From: Lachnospiraceae bacterium
Lineage (GTDB): Bacteria; Bacillota; Clostridia; Lachnospirales; Lachnospiraceae
Direction: 5' to 3'
DNA: 64,000 bases
Assembly: GCA_902363825.1 (NCBI GenBank)
Contig: CABJBK010000005.1
Coordinates: 130,722 to 194,721, forward strand
A program made the position numbers and the translations under genes. Below the pieces are notes generated by a model. It had not been told where the DNA came from. It ran no database searches and saw only the letters and a program-made list of their open reading frames with translations. Every line of letters starts with the position of its first letter. Within the stretch, counting starts at the first letter, position 1. Shown here piece after piece: positions 8,684 to 17,116 of this stretch.

Positions 8684-8716
8684 CTATGGGCGAGAAGGAA
8701 AACAGGAGGTATTGAG

Positions 8717-8860
8717 GTGACGTTTTTCGGGTATTTTTTACAATACGTTATCATCATGATCATACTTGCGGCAGTGGGAATTGCCGGAGTTTTTGCCGGA
8801 AAGAATCTGCGGGGATACAGGAATGCAAAGCAGATGCCTGACGGACAGGATGAGAAATAG
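8717..8860 (+). CDS. Small single-pass membrane protein (47 residues)
   Basis: GTG start with AGGAGG (8704-8709) 7 bases upstream. The product begins MTFFGYFLQYVIIMIILAAV, continues as a hydrophobic helix to about residue 27 and ends in a short charged tail (KQMPDGQDEK). It lies between a strong promoter and alaS, 21 bases upstream of alaS, so the two are probably co-transcribed. I do not recognise a family. The good ribosome site, the clean helix and the operon position make it a real gene rather than chance. Confidence 0.75.
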   Translation: MTFFGYFLQYVIIMIILAAVGIAGVFAGKNLRGYRNAKQMPDGQDEK

Positions 8861-8881
8861 ATTTTTTGGAGGAAAGTTGTT

Positions 8882-11542
8882 GTGAAACAGAAATATGGAG
8901 TAAACGAACTGCGCCGGATGTATCTGGAATTTTTTGAAAGCAAAGGACATCTGGCAATGAAGAGCTTTTCACTGGTACCGCACAATGATAACAGCTTATT
9001 GCTGATCAATGCGGGTATGGCACCGTTAAAGCCTTATTTTACCGGACAGGAGATCCCGCCGCGCAAAAGAGTGACCACCTGTCAGAAGTGTGTCCGTACC
9101 GGAGATATTGAAAATGTAGGTAAGACAGCAAGACATCTTACATTCTTTGAAATGCTTGGAAACTTCTCTTTTGGAGATTACTTTAAACATGAAGCGATCG
9201 CCTGGTCATGGGAGTTCTTAACCAAGGTACTTGGTCTTGAGGAGGACAGGCTCTATCCGTCTATTTACGGAGAAGATGATGAGGCATTTGATATCTGGAC
9301 AAAAGAGATCGGTGTTCCGGCAGACCGCATCACACGTTTTTACCGTGATCCGGAAACCGGAGAGTGTGACAACTTCTGGGAGCATGGCGCAGGCCCGTGT
9401 GGTCCCTGCTCTGAGATCTACTATGACCGTGGAGAAAAATACGGCTGTGGAAGCCCGGATTGTAAGGTAGGCTGTGACTGTGACCGTTTCATGGAGATCT
9501 GGAACAATGTATTTACCCAGTTTGAAGGCGATGGCAAGGGCGGTTACGAAGAACTTTCCCAGAAAAATATCGATACCGGAATGGGACTGGAGCGTCTTGC
9601 GGTCGTTATGCAGGATGTGGACTGTGTCTTCGATATTGATACGATGAAAGCGATCCGCGACAAGGTCTGTGAACTTTCCGGCAAGAAATACCAGGTAGAC
9701 GCTCTGGATGATGTGTCTATCCGTCTGATCACAGATCATATCCGTTCAGCTACCTTTATGGTATCGGATGGAATCATGCCGTCAAATGAAGGCAGAGGAT
9801 ATGTTTTAAGAAGACTGATCCGCCGTGCGGCCCGTCACGGAAAGATGCTCGGTATCAAGGGGGCGTTCCTGGCAGATTTGTGCGCAACGGTCATCCATGA
9901 AAGCAAGGACGGATATCCGGAACTGGAAGAAAAGAAAGATTTTATCTTCAAGGTTCTGACACAGGAAGAAGAAAAATTCGCAAAGACCATCGATCAGGGA
10001 CTTGCGATCCTTTCCGATATGCAAAAAGAAATGGAAACAAAAGGTGAGAAGGTACTCTCCGGTGAGGATGCGTTCAAACTTTATGATACATACGGTTTCC
10101 CGGTTGATCTGACAGAAGAGATTCTGGAAGAAAAAGGATTTTCCGTAGATGAAGACGGATTTAAAAAGGCAATGGAAGTTCAGCGTGACAAGGCGAGAAA
10201 AGCCCGCAAGGTCACAAACTACATGGGAACAGACGCTACCGTCTATGAATCCATCGATACTTCCATTACCACAGAATTTGTCGGCTATGACAGGTTAAAC
10301 TGCAGATCGAAGATCATCGTAATGACAACGGAGACGGAGATCACGGAGGCATTGAGTGACGGAGATGTCGGAACGATCATCGTAGAGCAGACCCCGTTTT
10401 ATGCGACCATGGGTGGTCAGCAGGGAGATAAGGGTATCATCCGTACCGAGAGCGGTGAGTTCAAGGTAGAAGATACCATCAAATTACTTGGTGGCAAAGT
10501 CGGACATGTCGGAAAAATGATCCGCGGAATGATGAAGACCGGTGATGAGGCAGAGCTTGCGGTGGATGAAGCACTCCGCACAGCTACCTGCAAGAACCAT
10601 TCCGCAACACATCTGCTTCAGAAAGCACTGCGTGAGGTGCTTGGAACACATGTAGAACAGGCGGGTTCCTATCAGGATGGAGAGCGTACCCGTTTCGACT
10701 TTACGCATTTTCAGGCAATGACCGAAGATGAACTTGCAAGAGTTGAGAAGATTGTAAATGAAAAGATCGCGGAGAAATTACCGGTGCGCACCGATATCAT
10801 GACAGTAGATGAGGCGAAAAAGACAGGTGCTATGGCTCTGTTCGGTGAAAAATACGGAGAGACTGTGCGTGTCGTATCGATGGGCGAATTTTCCAAAGAG
10901 TTCTGCGGTGGTACCCATGTGGCAAATACCGGAGATATCGTAGCATTTAAGATCATTTCCGAGAGCGGTGTTTCAGCAGGTACACGCCGTATTGAGGCGC
11001 TGACCGGCGACAACGTATTCGCTTATTATAAAGCAATGGAAGAAGAGTTAAACAAAGCTTCCCAGATTGTGAAATCAACTCCGGCAAATCTGCTTGAGCG
11101 TCTGGAACATCTGATGGCAGAAGTGAAAGAATTGCAGAGTGAAAACGAATCCTTAAAGAGCAAGGCGGCAAGAGAGGCACTTGGCGATGTCATGGATCAG
11201 GTCGTTGAAGTAAAAGGTGTCAAACTGCTTGCGGCAGAGGCAGACGGCGTAGACATGAACGGACTGCGTGATCTCGGAGATCAGCTGAAAGAAAAGATTG
11301 GTGAAGGTGTGATCGTACTTGCCTCCGCAAAAGATGGCAAGGTAAATCTCGTCGCAATGGCAACAGACACCGTGATGAAACAGGGCGCACATGCCGGAAA
11401 TCTGATCAAGGGCATTGCGGCACTTGTCGGCGGTGGCGGCGGCGGACGTCCGAACATGGCACAGGCAGGTGGAAAGGATCCGGCCGGTATCAAAGATGCG
11501 CTTGCAGAAGCAAGAAAGGTACTGGAACAGCAGATAAAATAA
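8882..11542 (+). CDS. alaS: Alanyl-tRNA synthetase
   Basis: Charges tRNA-Ala with alanine and edits Ser/Gly mischarging. The 886-residue length is normal. The class II catalytic domain starts with NELRRMYLEFFESKGH; the editing domain shows NHSATHLLQKAL (about 571-582) and the zinc-type CGGTH (about 674-678). The C-terminal DHHA1 domain ends with a glycine run near VGGGGGGRP. The start is GTG at 8882 with GGAGGAAA upstream; no closer ATG exists. No T-box is present: the leader from the promoter at 8625 is too short. Confidence 0.97.
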   Translation: MKQKYGVNELRRMYLEFFESKGHLAMKSFSLVPHNDNSLLLINAGMAPLKPYFTGQEIPPRKRVTTCQKCVRTGDIENVGKTARHLTFFEMLGNFSFGDYFKHEAIAWSWEFLTKVLGLEEDRLYPSIYGEDDEAFDIWTKEIGVPADRITRFYRDPETGECDNFWEHGAGPCGPCSEIYYDRGEKYGCGSPDCKVGCDCDRFMEIWNNVFTQFEGDGKGGYEELSQKNIDTGMGLERLAVVMQDVDCVFDIDTMKAIRDKVCELSGKKYQVDALDDVSIRLITDHIRSATFMVSDGIMPSNEGRGYVLRRLIRRAARHGKMLGIKGAFLADLCATVIHESKDGYPELEEKKDFIFKVLTQEEEKFAKTIDQGLAILSDMQKEMETKGEKVLSGEDAFKLYDTYGFPVDLTEEILEEKGFSVDEDGFKKAMEVQRDKARKARKVTNYMGTDATVYESIDTSITTEFVGYDRLNCRSKIIVMTTETEITEALSDGDVGTIIVEQTPFYATMGGQQGDKGIIRTESGEFKVEDTIKLLGGKVGHVGKMIRGMMKTGDEAELAVDEALRTATCKNHSATHLLQKALREVLGTHVEQAGSYQDGERTRFDFTHFQAMTEDELARVEKIVNEKIAEKLPVRTDIMTVDEAKKTGAMALFGEKYGETVRVVSMGEFSKEFCGGTHVANTGDIVAFKIISESGVSAGTRRIEALTGDNVFAYYKAMEEELNKASQIVKSTPANLLERLEHLMAEVKELQSENESLKSKAAREALGDVMDQVVEVKGVKLLAAEADGVDMNGLRDLGDQLKEKIGEGVIVLASAKDGKVNLVAMATDTVMKQGAHAGNLIKGIAALVGGGGGGRPNMAQAGGKDPAGIKDALAEARKVLEQQIK

Positions 11543-11577
11543 ATTTGCGTGTTTTGTATATTTTTTCAGAAAAATAG

Positions 11578-11605
11578 TTGACGAATGGGATTTTTCTGTT
11601 ATAAT
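11578..11605 (+). promoter_or_regulatory. Sigma-A promoter of rpsU with extended -10
   Basis: TTGACG (11578-11583), 16-base spacer and TATAAT (11600-11605), preceded by TG in the extended -10 position. A CodY-like stretch, TTTTTTCAGAAAAAT (11561-11575), lies directly upstream of the -35 box. Confidence 0.85.
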
Positions 11606-11635
11606 ATCTAATAGTGCAATTAAATATTACCCAAA

Positions 11636-11662
11636 CAGTTGAATATGCACAATACGCAACTG
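11636..11662 (+). other. Hairpin in the rpsU leader next to the ribosome site
   Basis: CAGTTG (11636-11641) pairs with CAACTG (11657-11662) across a 15-base loop. The 3' arm abuts the GGAGGGAGG purine stretch upstream of rpsU. Could be a simple mRNA leader structure. Confidence 0.35.
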
Positions 11663-11684
11663 GAGGGAGGTTAGGTGTGAGACT

Positions 11685-11861
11685 ATGTCAAATGTTATCG
11701 TAAAAGAGAACGAGACGTTAGATAGCGCTTTACGCAGATTCAAAAGAAACTGCGCTAAGGCTGGTATCCAGCAGGAAATCCGTAAGAGAGAACATTACGA
11801 GAAACCAAGCGTTCGTCGTAAGAAAAAATCGGAAGCTGCAAGAAAGCGTAAATATAACTAA
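11685..11861 (+). CDS. rpsU: Small ribosomal subunit protein bS21
   Basis: A 58-residue basic protein, [19 protein letters not shown]..., ending ARKRKYN, the normal length and sequence for bS21, which binds the 30S platform and helps start-site selection. Purine-rich GGAGG lies unusually far upstream (about 14 bases or more). A closer TAGGTG at about 7 bases may act as the ribosome site. It has its own promoter and a terminator. Confidence 0.97.
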   Translation: MSNVIVKENETLDSALRRFKRNCAKAGIQQEIRKREHYEKPSVRRKKKSEAARKRKYN

Positions 11862-11872
11862 TTGTGTGAAAG

Positions 11873-11899
11873 AAGCTGTCACTTATGTGGCAGCTTTCT
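11873..11899 (+). terminator. Intrinsic terminator after rpsU
   Basis: AAGCTGTCAC (11873-11882) pairs with GTGGCAGCTT (11887-11896), loop TTAT, followed by TCTTT. Confidence 0.7.
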
Positions 11900-11938
11900 T
11901 TGGGTCACAGATAAGGAAGAAGAGAGGACAACAATCGT

Positions 11939-12637
11939 ATGAAAAAAATCGGAATTATCGGGGCAATGGAACTTGAAGTGGAGACTTTAAAGGCAAAGAT
12001 GGAAGTAAAACAGACCACAAAAAAAGCCGGCATGGAATTTTTTGAGGGCACATTAAATGGTGTGGACGCGGTGATCGTGCGAAGCGGGATCGGAAAGGTA
12101 AATGCTGGTATCTGTACACAGATCCTCGTCGATCTGTTTGCGGTCACACATATTATCAACACCGGCGTGGCAGGTTCCCTGGATGCGAAGATTGATATCG
12201 GAGATATTGTGGTATCGACAGATGTGTGCCAGCATGACATGGATGTAACCGTTATGGGCTATCAGCTTGGAGAGGTGCCGCAGCTTGGAACTTTAAGTTT
12301 CCCGGCAGATGAGAAGATGGCTGCGCTTGCAAAGAGCGTGTGCGAAAAGGTAAATACGGAGATCAAAGTATTTTCCGGCAGAATCGTAAGCGGCGATCAG
12401 TTTATCTGCGACAAGGCGGTAAAAGATAAGATCGTGTCCAATTTCCACGCAAGCTGTACCGAGATGGAAGGCGCGGCGATCGGACAGGCGGCGTATCTGA
12501 ACCAGGTTCCGTTTGTGATCCTGCGTGCGATTTCCGACAAGGCAGATAACTCTGCCGAGATGGATTACCCGGCATTTGAGCGGGAAGCTGCAAAGCACTG
12601 CGCAAAGCTCGTGGAAGAATTTATCGTGGAGCTGTAA
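11939..12637 (+). CDS. mtnN: 5'-methylthioadenosine/S-adenosylhomocysteine nucleosidase
   Basis: Hydrolyses MTA and SAH to adenine plus methylthioribose or S-ribosylhomocysteine. The 232-residue product starts MKKIGIIGAMELEVE, has SGIGKVNAG and the GVAGSL phosphorylase-fold loop, the MEGAAIGQ ribose-binding Glu block, and ILRAISDKAD with the catalytic Asp, all as in MtnN/Pfs. Together with the deaminase-like enzyme at 6.6 kb it offers a second route for the same nucleosides. A strong terminator follows. Confidence 0.96.
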   Translation: MKKIGIIGAMELEVETLKAKMEVKQTTKKAGMEFFEGTLNGVDAVIVRSGIGKVNAGICTQILVDLFAVTHIINTGVAGSLDAKIDIGDIVVSTDVCQHDMDVTVMGYQLGEVPQLGTLSFPADEKMAALAKSVCEKVNTEIKVFSGRIVSGDQFICDKAVKDKIVSNFHASCTEMEGAAIGQAAYLNQVPFVILRAISDKADNSAEMDYPAFEREAAKHCAKLVEEFIVEL

Positions 12638-12651
12638 AAGTAAAAACCAAA

Positions 12652-12680
12652 GTCATATATTGGAAATGGAAACATATATA
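12652..12680 (+). promoter_or_regulatory. Sigma-E-like promoter of the spoIIIA operon
   Basis: GTCATAT (12652-12658), a 14-base spacer and CATATATA (12673-12680) fit the sigma-E pattern well. The spoIIIA operon is sigma-E driven in Bacillus. The start site would lie near 12687, inside the 5' arm of the mtnN terminator. Confidence 0.6.
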
Positions 12681-12681
12681 T

Positions 12682-12715
12682 AAGTCATGGGACGGTTTGT
12701 CCCATGGCTTTTTTT
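12682..12715 (+). terminator. mtnN terminator overlapping the spoIIIA start site
   Basis: AAGTCATGGGAC (12682-12693) pairs with GTCCCATGGCTT (12699-12710), loop GGTTT, followed by seven T. Strong intrinsic terminator. Confidence 0.92.
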
Positions 12716-12732
12716 CATAGAATAGCGGAAGA

Positions 12733-13686
12733 ATGGGGGCAGAGCGCATGCTTGAGATGATACAGAAAATATTTCCGGAACCGGTGCGCCGGATATTTCC
12801 GGCGTTAGAGCAGATGGGAACGCTGGAAGAAATACGCGTCAGAGCAGGACAGCCGTTTTTATTTCAGGCAGGAGAGACGGAATACTTTTTGGATGAGAAA
12901 CATGGAAAGCTGACCAGAGAACACGGTCTGGCGTGTGTCGCAAAAAAAGAGGATCTGGCGCAGATGATGGTGCTGTTAAGCCGCTATTCCCTCTATGCAT
13001 TTGAGGAAGAGATACGGAGGGGGTATATCACACTGGAAGGAGGACATCGTGTCGGGCTGGCAGGGCAGACCGTGCTTGAAGATGGAAAAGTGCGGACGCT
13101 GCGTTACATAAATTTCATGAACATCCGTATTGCGCGTGAGCGGAAGGGATGCGCAGCGGGGATGGTTCCGTATCTGTATCATGGGGATCAGATTTACAAT
13201 ACCCTGATCTTTTCGCCGCCCGGAATGGGAAAGACTACCTATCTCAGGGATGCGGTACGTCTTTTGTCCGACGGGTGCGCTGGGAAAAAGGGACTGAGGG
13301 TCTGTGTACTGGATGAACGCTCGGAGATCGCGGCATGTCATCTTGGAATACCGCAGAACGATGTCGGGATGCGTACCGATGTCATGGATGGCTGTACCAA
13401 GGCAGAAGGCATGCAGATGGTACTTCGTTCGATGGCACCCCAGGTGATCGCGGTGGATGAGCTTGGGCGTGAGGAAGATTTTGAGGCGGTGGAAAAGGTA
13501 CTCTACAGTGGAAGCTGCATTCTAGGAACCGTGCATGCGGAAAATATGGACGAACTGGAGAAAAAAAGTGTCCTGAGGCGGTGGAAAAAGGATATGGTAT
13601 TTGAACGTCTGGTACGGCTTGGAAAAAAAGAGGACAGGGAGCGGTATTTTGAGATCTTTGATGGAAGCGGGAACCGCCTATGTTAA
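12733..13686 (+). CDS. spoIIIAA: Stage III sporulation protein AA (engulfment channel ATPase)
   Basis: A mother-cell ATPase related to type II/IV secretion motors that powers the SpoIIIA-SpoIIQ feeding channel. The 317-residue product has Walker A SPPGMGKTT, a Walker B-like IAVDELG block and GTVHAEN. The ATG at 12733 gives the longest form; an in-frame ATG at 12748 is an alternative, and neither has a strong ribosome site. The gene overlaps spoIIIAB by 7 bases. First gene of an eight-gene operon. Confidence 0.95.
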   Translation: MGAERMLEMIQKIFPEPVRRIFPALEQMGTLEEIRVRAGQPFLFQAGETEYFLDEKHGKLTREHGLACVAKKEDLAQMMVLLSRYSLYAFEEEIRRGYITLEGGHRVGLAGQTVLEDGKVRTLRYINFMNIRIARERKGCAAGMVPYLYHGDQIYNTLIFSPPGMGKTTYLRDAVRLLSDGCAGKKGLRVCVLDERSEIAACHLGIPQNDVGMRTDVMDGCTKAEGMQMVLRSMAPQVIAVDELGREEDFEAVEKVLYSGSCILGTVHAENMDELEKKSVLRRWKKDMVFERLVRLGKKEDRERYFEIFDGSGNRLC

Positions 13687-14198
13687 AGGTGATCGGATGC
13701 ACGCTCATTCTTGCCGGAATGACCGGATATGGCGTGAGCAGTGTGTGCTACATGAAACGACATCTGGAAGAGCTGGTGGAGTACAAAGAGATATTGTATG
13801 CGCTGCTTGGGGAGATACAGCATTACAGAAAGCCGCTGGCGGAAGCGTTTGATACCATTGCAAAAAAGCGTTCGGAAGGATACCGGCAGGTATTGGAGAT
13901 GATCGCCGCACGGATGAAGAAGTTCGAGGAGGCAAAGGGCAGTGAGATCTGGGAGGACAGCTTTTTGTCCTGCAGCAGGAAATTTTTGTTTTCCAGAGAA
14001 GAGGAAGAGATCATACATAAAAGCGGGCATTTTTTGGATGCGCCGGATATGGAATCGCAGAAACGGGAACTGGAGCTGTATGAGGCGCAGATCGACTACA
14101 GGATCGCAGAGATACAAAAAACGATCGGCGGAAAAAGAAAAGTTTGTATGTATGGCAGCGTGCTGGGCGGGCTGTTTCTGATCATTTTGCTGATCTAG
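13680..14198 (+). CDS. spoIIIAB: Stage III sporulation protein AB
   Basis: A 172-residue membrane-anchored protein. One hydrophobic segment lies at the N-terminus (LKVIGCTLILAGMTGYGV) and one at the C-terminus (VLGGLFLIILLI), with a helical soluble part between containing EYKEILYALLGEIQHYRKPL, as in the family. It is thought to resemble GspF-type platform proteins and to sit with SpoIIIAA at the channel base. Translationally coupled to spoIIIAA by overlap. Confidence 0.93.
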   Translation: MLKVIGCTLILAGMTGYGVSSVCYMKRHLEELVEYKEILYALLGEIQHYRKPLAEAFDTIAKKRSEGYRQVLEMIAARMKKFEEAKGSEIWEDSFLSCSRKFLFSREEEEIIHKSGHFLDAPDMESQKRELELYEAQIDYRIAEIQKTIGGKRKVCMYGSVLGGLFLIILLI

Positions 14199-14236
14199 GG
14201 ATATCCGGAGGATGGATTGAAACAGGGAGAGTGTAT

Positions 14237-14431
14237 ATGAGTGTAAATTTGATTTTTAAAATCGCGGCGGTCGGAATATTGGTCACTGTCCTGAGCCAGG
14301 TGTTAAAACACAGCGGGCGGGAGGAACATGCCTTTCTCATCAGTCTGGCAGGTCTTATGATCGTCTTATTCTGGATCATTCCATATATTTATGATCTTTT
14401 TGAAACCATGAAATCATTATTTGTTTTGTAG
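14237..14431 (+). CDS. spoIIIAC: Stage III sporulation protein AC
   Basis: A 64-residue protein with two membrane helices (residues about 3-20 and 33-52), matching SpoIIIAC in length and sequence (MSVNLIFKIAAVGILVTVLS). The frame is open further upstream, but the ATG at 14237 has a GGGAG site and yields the family N-terminus. Confidence 0.93.
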   Translation: MSVNLIFKIAAVGILVTVLSQVLKHSGREEHAFLISLAGLMIVLFWIIPYIYDLFETMKSLFVL

Positions 14432-14439
14432 GTGGGGAA

Positions 14440-14823
14440 ATGGATATTTTAAAGATAGGAGTACTGGGAATTGTGGGGGTATTGCTTGCGATCCCGTTAA
14501 AAGTGCAAAAGGCAGAGTACAGTCTGTTTGTCAGCATGGCAGTATGCATCTGTATTTTTGTTTACATCATATCCAAAATAGAGATCCTGTGCCAGTACGC
14601 GAAGTCACTTGAGGCGATGCTCCCGGTGGATGGGACATACCTCGCGCTGATCTTAAAGATGGTGGGGATCACCTATGTGTCGGAATTCTCCGTTCACCTG
14701 TGTAAGGATGCCGGATACGGCGCGGTTGCGGCGCAGATTGAGATGTTTGCCAAGTTGTCGATCCTGGTCATCAGTATGCCGGTGCTTATGTCATTTCTGG
14801 ATGTGATTGGAGAATTTTTATGA
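14440..14823 (+). CDS. spoIIIAD: Stage III sporulation protein AD
   Basis: A 127-residue integral membrane protein with three to four hydrophobic helices and the family sequence LKIGVLGIVGVLLA near the start. It starts 8 bases after spoIIIAC with a GGTGGGG site and overlaps spoIIIAE by the ATGA at 14820-14823. Confidence 0.94.
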   Translation: MDILKIGVLGIVGVLLAIPLKVQKAEYSLFVSMAVCICIFVYIISKIEILCQYAKSLEAMLPVDGTYLALILKMVGITYVSEFSVHLCKDAGYGAVAAQIEMFAKLSILVISMPVLMSFLDVIGEFL

Positions 14824-15998
14824 AAAAATGGGGCATGGCGGTTCTTGTTGTTTTATTCCTTTCGGTGGCGGGAGGTAAGACATCCGTGGTCTATGGAAAC
14901 AGTTTTTCTGAGACGGACGGACAGGATGTTGAGGAAGAGCAGATCACAGAGTCCATGCTTCAGAGGATCGGTGCTTCAAAAGTGCAGGATTTTTTAGATA
15001 AACAGGAGAACCTTTCCGATGTCAGTTTTTCCTCGCTGATGATTGGAATTTTAAAGGGGGAGGAAGGAGTTTCCCCGGAAAAAGTGGGCACATGGTTAAA
15101 AGAGACGCTGTTTTATGAACTGGCGGAAACGAAAGGGCTGTTTGTCCAGGTACTTGTGATCAGTATCGCGTTTGGGATTTTAAAAAATTTTACCGATGTT
15201 TTTGACAACAGCTATATTTCAGAGCTTTGTTTTGTGTTAGTGTACAGTGTACTTGCGGTTTTGCTGATGCGGTCGTTTCTTGTTATGAGCGATCTGACCA
15301 AAGAGACGATCGGTACCACGGTGGAATTTATGCGGACCCTGATCCCGGTGTATGGCATGTCAATGGTGTTTTCCAATGGTACGGCAACGGCGGCGGCTTT
15401 TTATGAGCTGACATTTATCATTCTCTATCTGGTGCAGTGGCTGCTTTTGTCTGTGCTGCTGCCACTGGTTCAGATCATGATCGTTTTTTGCTTTATGAAT
15501 GAACTGCTTGACGGGGAAAAGTTTGAAAAAATGACAGAACTGATCGAAGAGGGGGTGCGTGTCACCTTAAAGTTCATCATGTCGGTGGTGGTTGGGCTCA
15601 ATGTGATACAGGGGCTGATCCAGCCGGCAGTGGACAAGTTTAAAAACAGCATGGTATCCAAAACAGCATCCGCGATCCCCGGCATCGGCGGTTCCGTCCG
15701 GGCGGTAAGCGAGATCATCGTCAGTGCGGGAACCCTGGTGAAAAACAGTGTCGGTGTGGCGGCAATGCTTCTTTTGTTCGGGATCTGTCTGTTCCCTCTT
15801 TTGAAAGTGGGAGTGATGGCGTTTTTTTATAAGCTGTCGGCAGCGGTTGTGGAACCGGTTGCGGATAAGCGGATCGCGGAAACCATGAACGGGGTGTGCC
15901 GGGGGAGCGTGCTGCTTGCAAAGATCCTGCTCACTTCGGTGCTGTTGTTTTTACTTACGATTGCCATGGTGACGGCATCGACAAGCTTTATATATTAG
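14820..15998 (+). CDS. spoIIIAE: Stage III sporulation protein AE
   Basis: A 392-residue polytopic membrane protein of the feeding channel. It has an N-terminal signal peptide (KKWGMAVLVVLFLSVAGG), a soluble stretch to about residue 95 and then a run of about seven hydrophobic segments. The SKTASAIPGIGG block is characteristic of the family. Start overlaps the spoIIIAD stop. Confidence 0.95.
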   Translation: MKKWGMAVLVVLFLSVAGGKTSVVYGNSFSETDGQDVEEEQITESMLQRIGASKVQDFLDKQENLSDVSFSSLMIGILKGEEGVSPEKVGTWLKETLFYELAETKGLFVQVLVISIAFGILKNFTDVFDNSYISELCFVLVYSVLAVLLMRSFLVMSDLTKETIGTTVEFMRTLIPVYGMSMVFSNGTATAAAFYELTFIILYLVQWLLLSVLLPLVQIMIVFCFMNELLDGEKFEKMTELIEEGVRVTLKFIMSVVVGLNVIQGLIQPAVDKFKNSMVSKTASAIPGIGGSVRAVSEIIVSAGTLVKNSVGVAAMLLLFGICLFPLLKVGVMAFFYKLSAAVVEPVADKRIAETMNGVCRGSVLLAKILLTSVLLFLLTIAMVTASTSFIY

Positions 15999-16007
15999 GG
16001 AGGGACT

Positions 16008-16508
16008 ATGGGAAAACTGCTGGAGTGGATGCGGGGCATCGTATTGCTGTTTTTCTTGCTGACAGCGCTTCTTTACTTTATCCCGCGGGATGTATACAAA
16101 AAATATATCCGCTTTTTCATGGAGATGGTGCTGGTACTGGCGATCCTGCTTCCGGTCATGAAAATGTTTTACGGGGAAGACCCGTTTGGAAAAATGGTAC
16201 ATTATGATGAATTCTGGCAGGAACTCTCAAACCTGAAAACAGATATGGAGCATATGGAGTATTTACAGAATGAATATTATGCAGAACAGTATGAGCAGGA
16301 GATCGGGGCAGATATCAAAAGCATGGCAGACGAGTATGGGTATGAGACGAAAGAGGTGCGGGTGAGCCTGGATGCGGATTACGCGATCGGACAGATCACA
16401 CTTCGCGTAAAGCCAAAGGAAGATGCAAAAGCGCTTGCGGATTTTAAAGAGGCACTGTTTTTATTTTATCGTACCGATGAGTCCCATGTGGAGATTCTGA
16501 CGCAGTAG
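16008..16508 (+). CDS. spoIIIAF: Stage III sporulation protein AF
   Basis: A 166-residue membrane protein with two N-terminal helices (residues about 9-25 and 37-53) and a soluble C-terminal domain with a ring-building-motif-like pattern (EVRVSLDADYAIGQITLRV). The family partner of SpoIIIAG and AH. AGGGAGG ribosome site upstream. Confidence 0.9.
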   Translation: MGKLLEWMRGIVLLFFLLTALLYFIPRDVYKKYIRFFMEMVLVLAILLPVMKMFYGEDPFGKMVHYDEFWQELSNLKTDMEHMEYLQNEYYAEQYEQEIGADIKSMADEYGYETKEVRVSLDADYAIGQITLRVKPKEDAKALADFKEALFLFYRTDESHVEILTQ

Positions 16509-16519
16509 AGGGAGATAAT

Positions 16520-17116
16520 ATGAAAAAATTCGTTGACTGGAAACATGGAGAAAATGCGGATAAAAACAAATGGCTGATCGCGGTTTTAGCGGGCGCGCTG
16601 CTTCTCGTCGTCGCACTGCCGTCCGGTGAAAAAAATGAAAAGAACAGCGGAAAGGGGGAAGAATCTGTGACGACAGCGGCAACTGACAGCGGAGGAACAA
16701 AGGCAGATTATTACCGGCGGCAGTTGGAAACAGAGCTTGCACAGATGCTGGAAGAAATGGAAGGGGTGGGAAAAGTAAAAGTCATGATCACGTTAAAAGA
16801 CAGCGGGGAACGCGTGGTGGAAAAAGACCGTTCAGACAGCAGCACCGTGAGCGAAGAGACAGAGCAGGAAGCATTAAAAAGAAGAGAAACCCAGTTACAG
16901 TCGGAAGAGACGACTGTTTACGCGGACCGGGAGACCAATGAGCCGTTTGTGAGCAAGGAAAACAGACCGGCGGTAGAAGGCGTTTTGATACTTGCGGAAG
17001 GCGGAGACAGTACGGCGGTAAAACAGAATATTTCTGATGCCGTTTTGGCATTATTCCATGTGGATGCACATAAGATAAAGGTAGTTAAGATGAGTGTGCA
17101 GGAGGCAGCAGAGTGA
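16520..17116 (+). CDS. spoIIIAG: Stage III sporulation protein AG
   Basis: A 198-residue ring-forming protein of the mother-cell side of the channel. One membrane helix lies at about residues 16-34 (WLIAVLAGALLLVVALPSG). The ring domain includes LAQMLEEMEGVGKVKVMITL and the VEGVLILAEGGDS stretch, both typical of SpoIIIAG. The last four bases overlap spoIIIAH. Confidence 0.95.
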   Translation: MKKFVDWKHGENADKNKWLIAVLAGALLLVVALPSGEKNEKNSGKGEESVTTAATDSGGTKADYYRRQLETELAQMLEEMEGVGKVKVMITLKDSGERVVEKDRSDSSTVSEETEQEALKRRETQLQSEETTVYADRETNEPFVSKENRPAVEGVLILAEGGDSTAVKQNISDAVLALFHVDAHKIKVVKMSVQEAAE

